This document shows positions 63,501 through 64,000 of a stretch of DNA of 64,000 bases, piece after piece. The notes under the pieces were generated by a model that was not told the DNA's origin, did no database searches, and saw only the letters and a list, made by a program, of their open reading frames with translations. Every line of letters starts with the position of its first letter. Within the stretch, counting starts at the first letter, position 1. Origin of the DNA: Dipetalonema caudispina (taxonomy: Eukaryota; Nematoda; Chromadorea; Rhabditida; Onchocercidae); the NCBI GenBank assembly GCA_013365325.1, contig JABVXV010000017.1, positions 310,001 through 374,000 on the forward strand, in the 5' to 3' direction. The position numbers and the translations under genes were made by a program.

Positions 63501-64000
63501 CATTAGGTAACTTTTTTAAACTGACGAAAGTATAAATTACTATTGCAGTACCAAAAAATGAGGACTGGAAGGCTGATATTGATCTGCGAGTGGCTCATGG
63601 TATGAAAGAGGGACAGGCCCTTGGTTTTATTAAATCGAATGATTTGATCATCATTATCACAGGATGGTCCAAAGGTATTTATTATGGCTATTGTTGTTTG
63701 AGAGCAAAGAAAGACAACCTTACAAAGACAACCATACAGATTAATAATGAAAAAAGCCATGACTATCATTCATAATGACCCGTACAAGACACTTAAATAG
63801 AAAGGTGGAAGGTGGAAGCAAATTTTCTTAATTTTTTTTTTTTTTTTTTTTTGAAACAGAAAAATTTTATCGTTAGAGAAACAATTTTGAAAATACAAAT
63901 AGATTATCTCTGACGGGAGTTCTGTTTATAGTGATAATTCTGTTTATAGTTTTAATAAAAAATTACAGGATCCGGACACACGAACACAATGCGCATTATC
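60564..64000 (+). CDS. pyk: Pyruvate kinase, copy 2; last exon cut by right edge, N-terminal exon not found
   Basis: Same enzyme as copy 1 in opposite orientation. Exons: 60564-60655, 60773-60892, 61198-61384, 61617-61756, 61849-61979, 62123-62319, 62595-62701, 62849-63015, 63193-63311, 63549-63674 and 63969 to beyond the edge. The ten complete exons have exactly the lengths and phases of copy 1 (92, 120, 187, 140, 131, 197, 107, 167, 119, 126 nt), while intron sequences differ. Catalytic motifs are intact: [61 protein letters not shown] and [12 protein letters not shown]. The regulatory loop is changed: TATGHS where human PKM2 has TKSGRS, and GWSKGSG where human has GWRPGSG. The first 40 or so residues, including ICTIG, are not visible; the first visible exon starts needing one base, as in copy 1. 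Confidence 0.9.

Overview
The window looks like nuclear DNA from a nematode, most likely a filarial (clade III) worm. It is AT-rich, and the genes are split into many exons of about 25-320 bp. Intron acceptors have the nematode form (TTTCAG, TTTTAG) and several start codons sit just downstream of a bare splice acceptor, as expected for spliced-leader trans-splicing. The recognised proteins are all eukaryotic. I rebuilt exon models by eye from homology, GT/AG (once GC/AG) sites and phase consistency. No alignment or search was run.

Layout. 1-2419 (-): mitochondrial elongation factor Tu, truncated at the left edge. 4087-8308 (-): casein kinase 1 gamma, complete. 8625-16497 (-): an unrecognised membrane-protein gene assembled from ten small phase-compatible exons. 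16744-17484 (+): Tim8-type mitochondrial chaperone. 19592-21595 (+): intronless leucine-rich-repeat transmembrane protein. 23664-27229 (+): KLHL20-type BTB-BACK-Kelch adaptor. 27811-28640 (-): HYPK, head to head with a small single-pass membrane protein at 28900-29690 (+).

The right half is gene-poor and repeat-rich. It holds three pyruvate kinase loci: a near-complete gene (34539-38263, -), a second gene in opposite orientation running off the right edge (60564-64000, +), and a short rearranged copy of the second gene (31281-31926, -). Between them are a mariner-like relic, a five-copy 59-bp minisatellite, a possible bacterial (Wolbachia-like) ABC ATPase fragment, an unrecognised five-helix membrane protein (50547-52645, -), a long near-perfect hairpin (54369-54533), and the C-terminal exons of another unrecognised membrane protein (57781-58865, +).

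The genes do not form one pathway. Some share themes: mitochondrial biogenesis (EF-Tu, Tim8), protein quality control (HYPK, KLHL20) and glycolysis (pyruvate kinases). The most notable points are the inverted, partly deleted pyruvate kinase copy, the divergence of allosteric-site residues between the two pyruvate kinases, and three multi-exon genes I could not assign.
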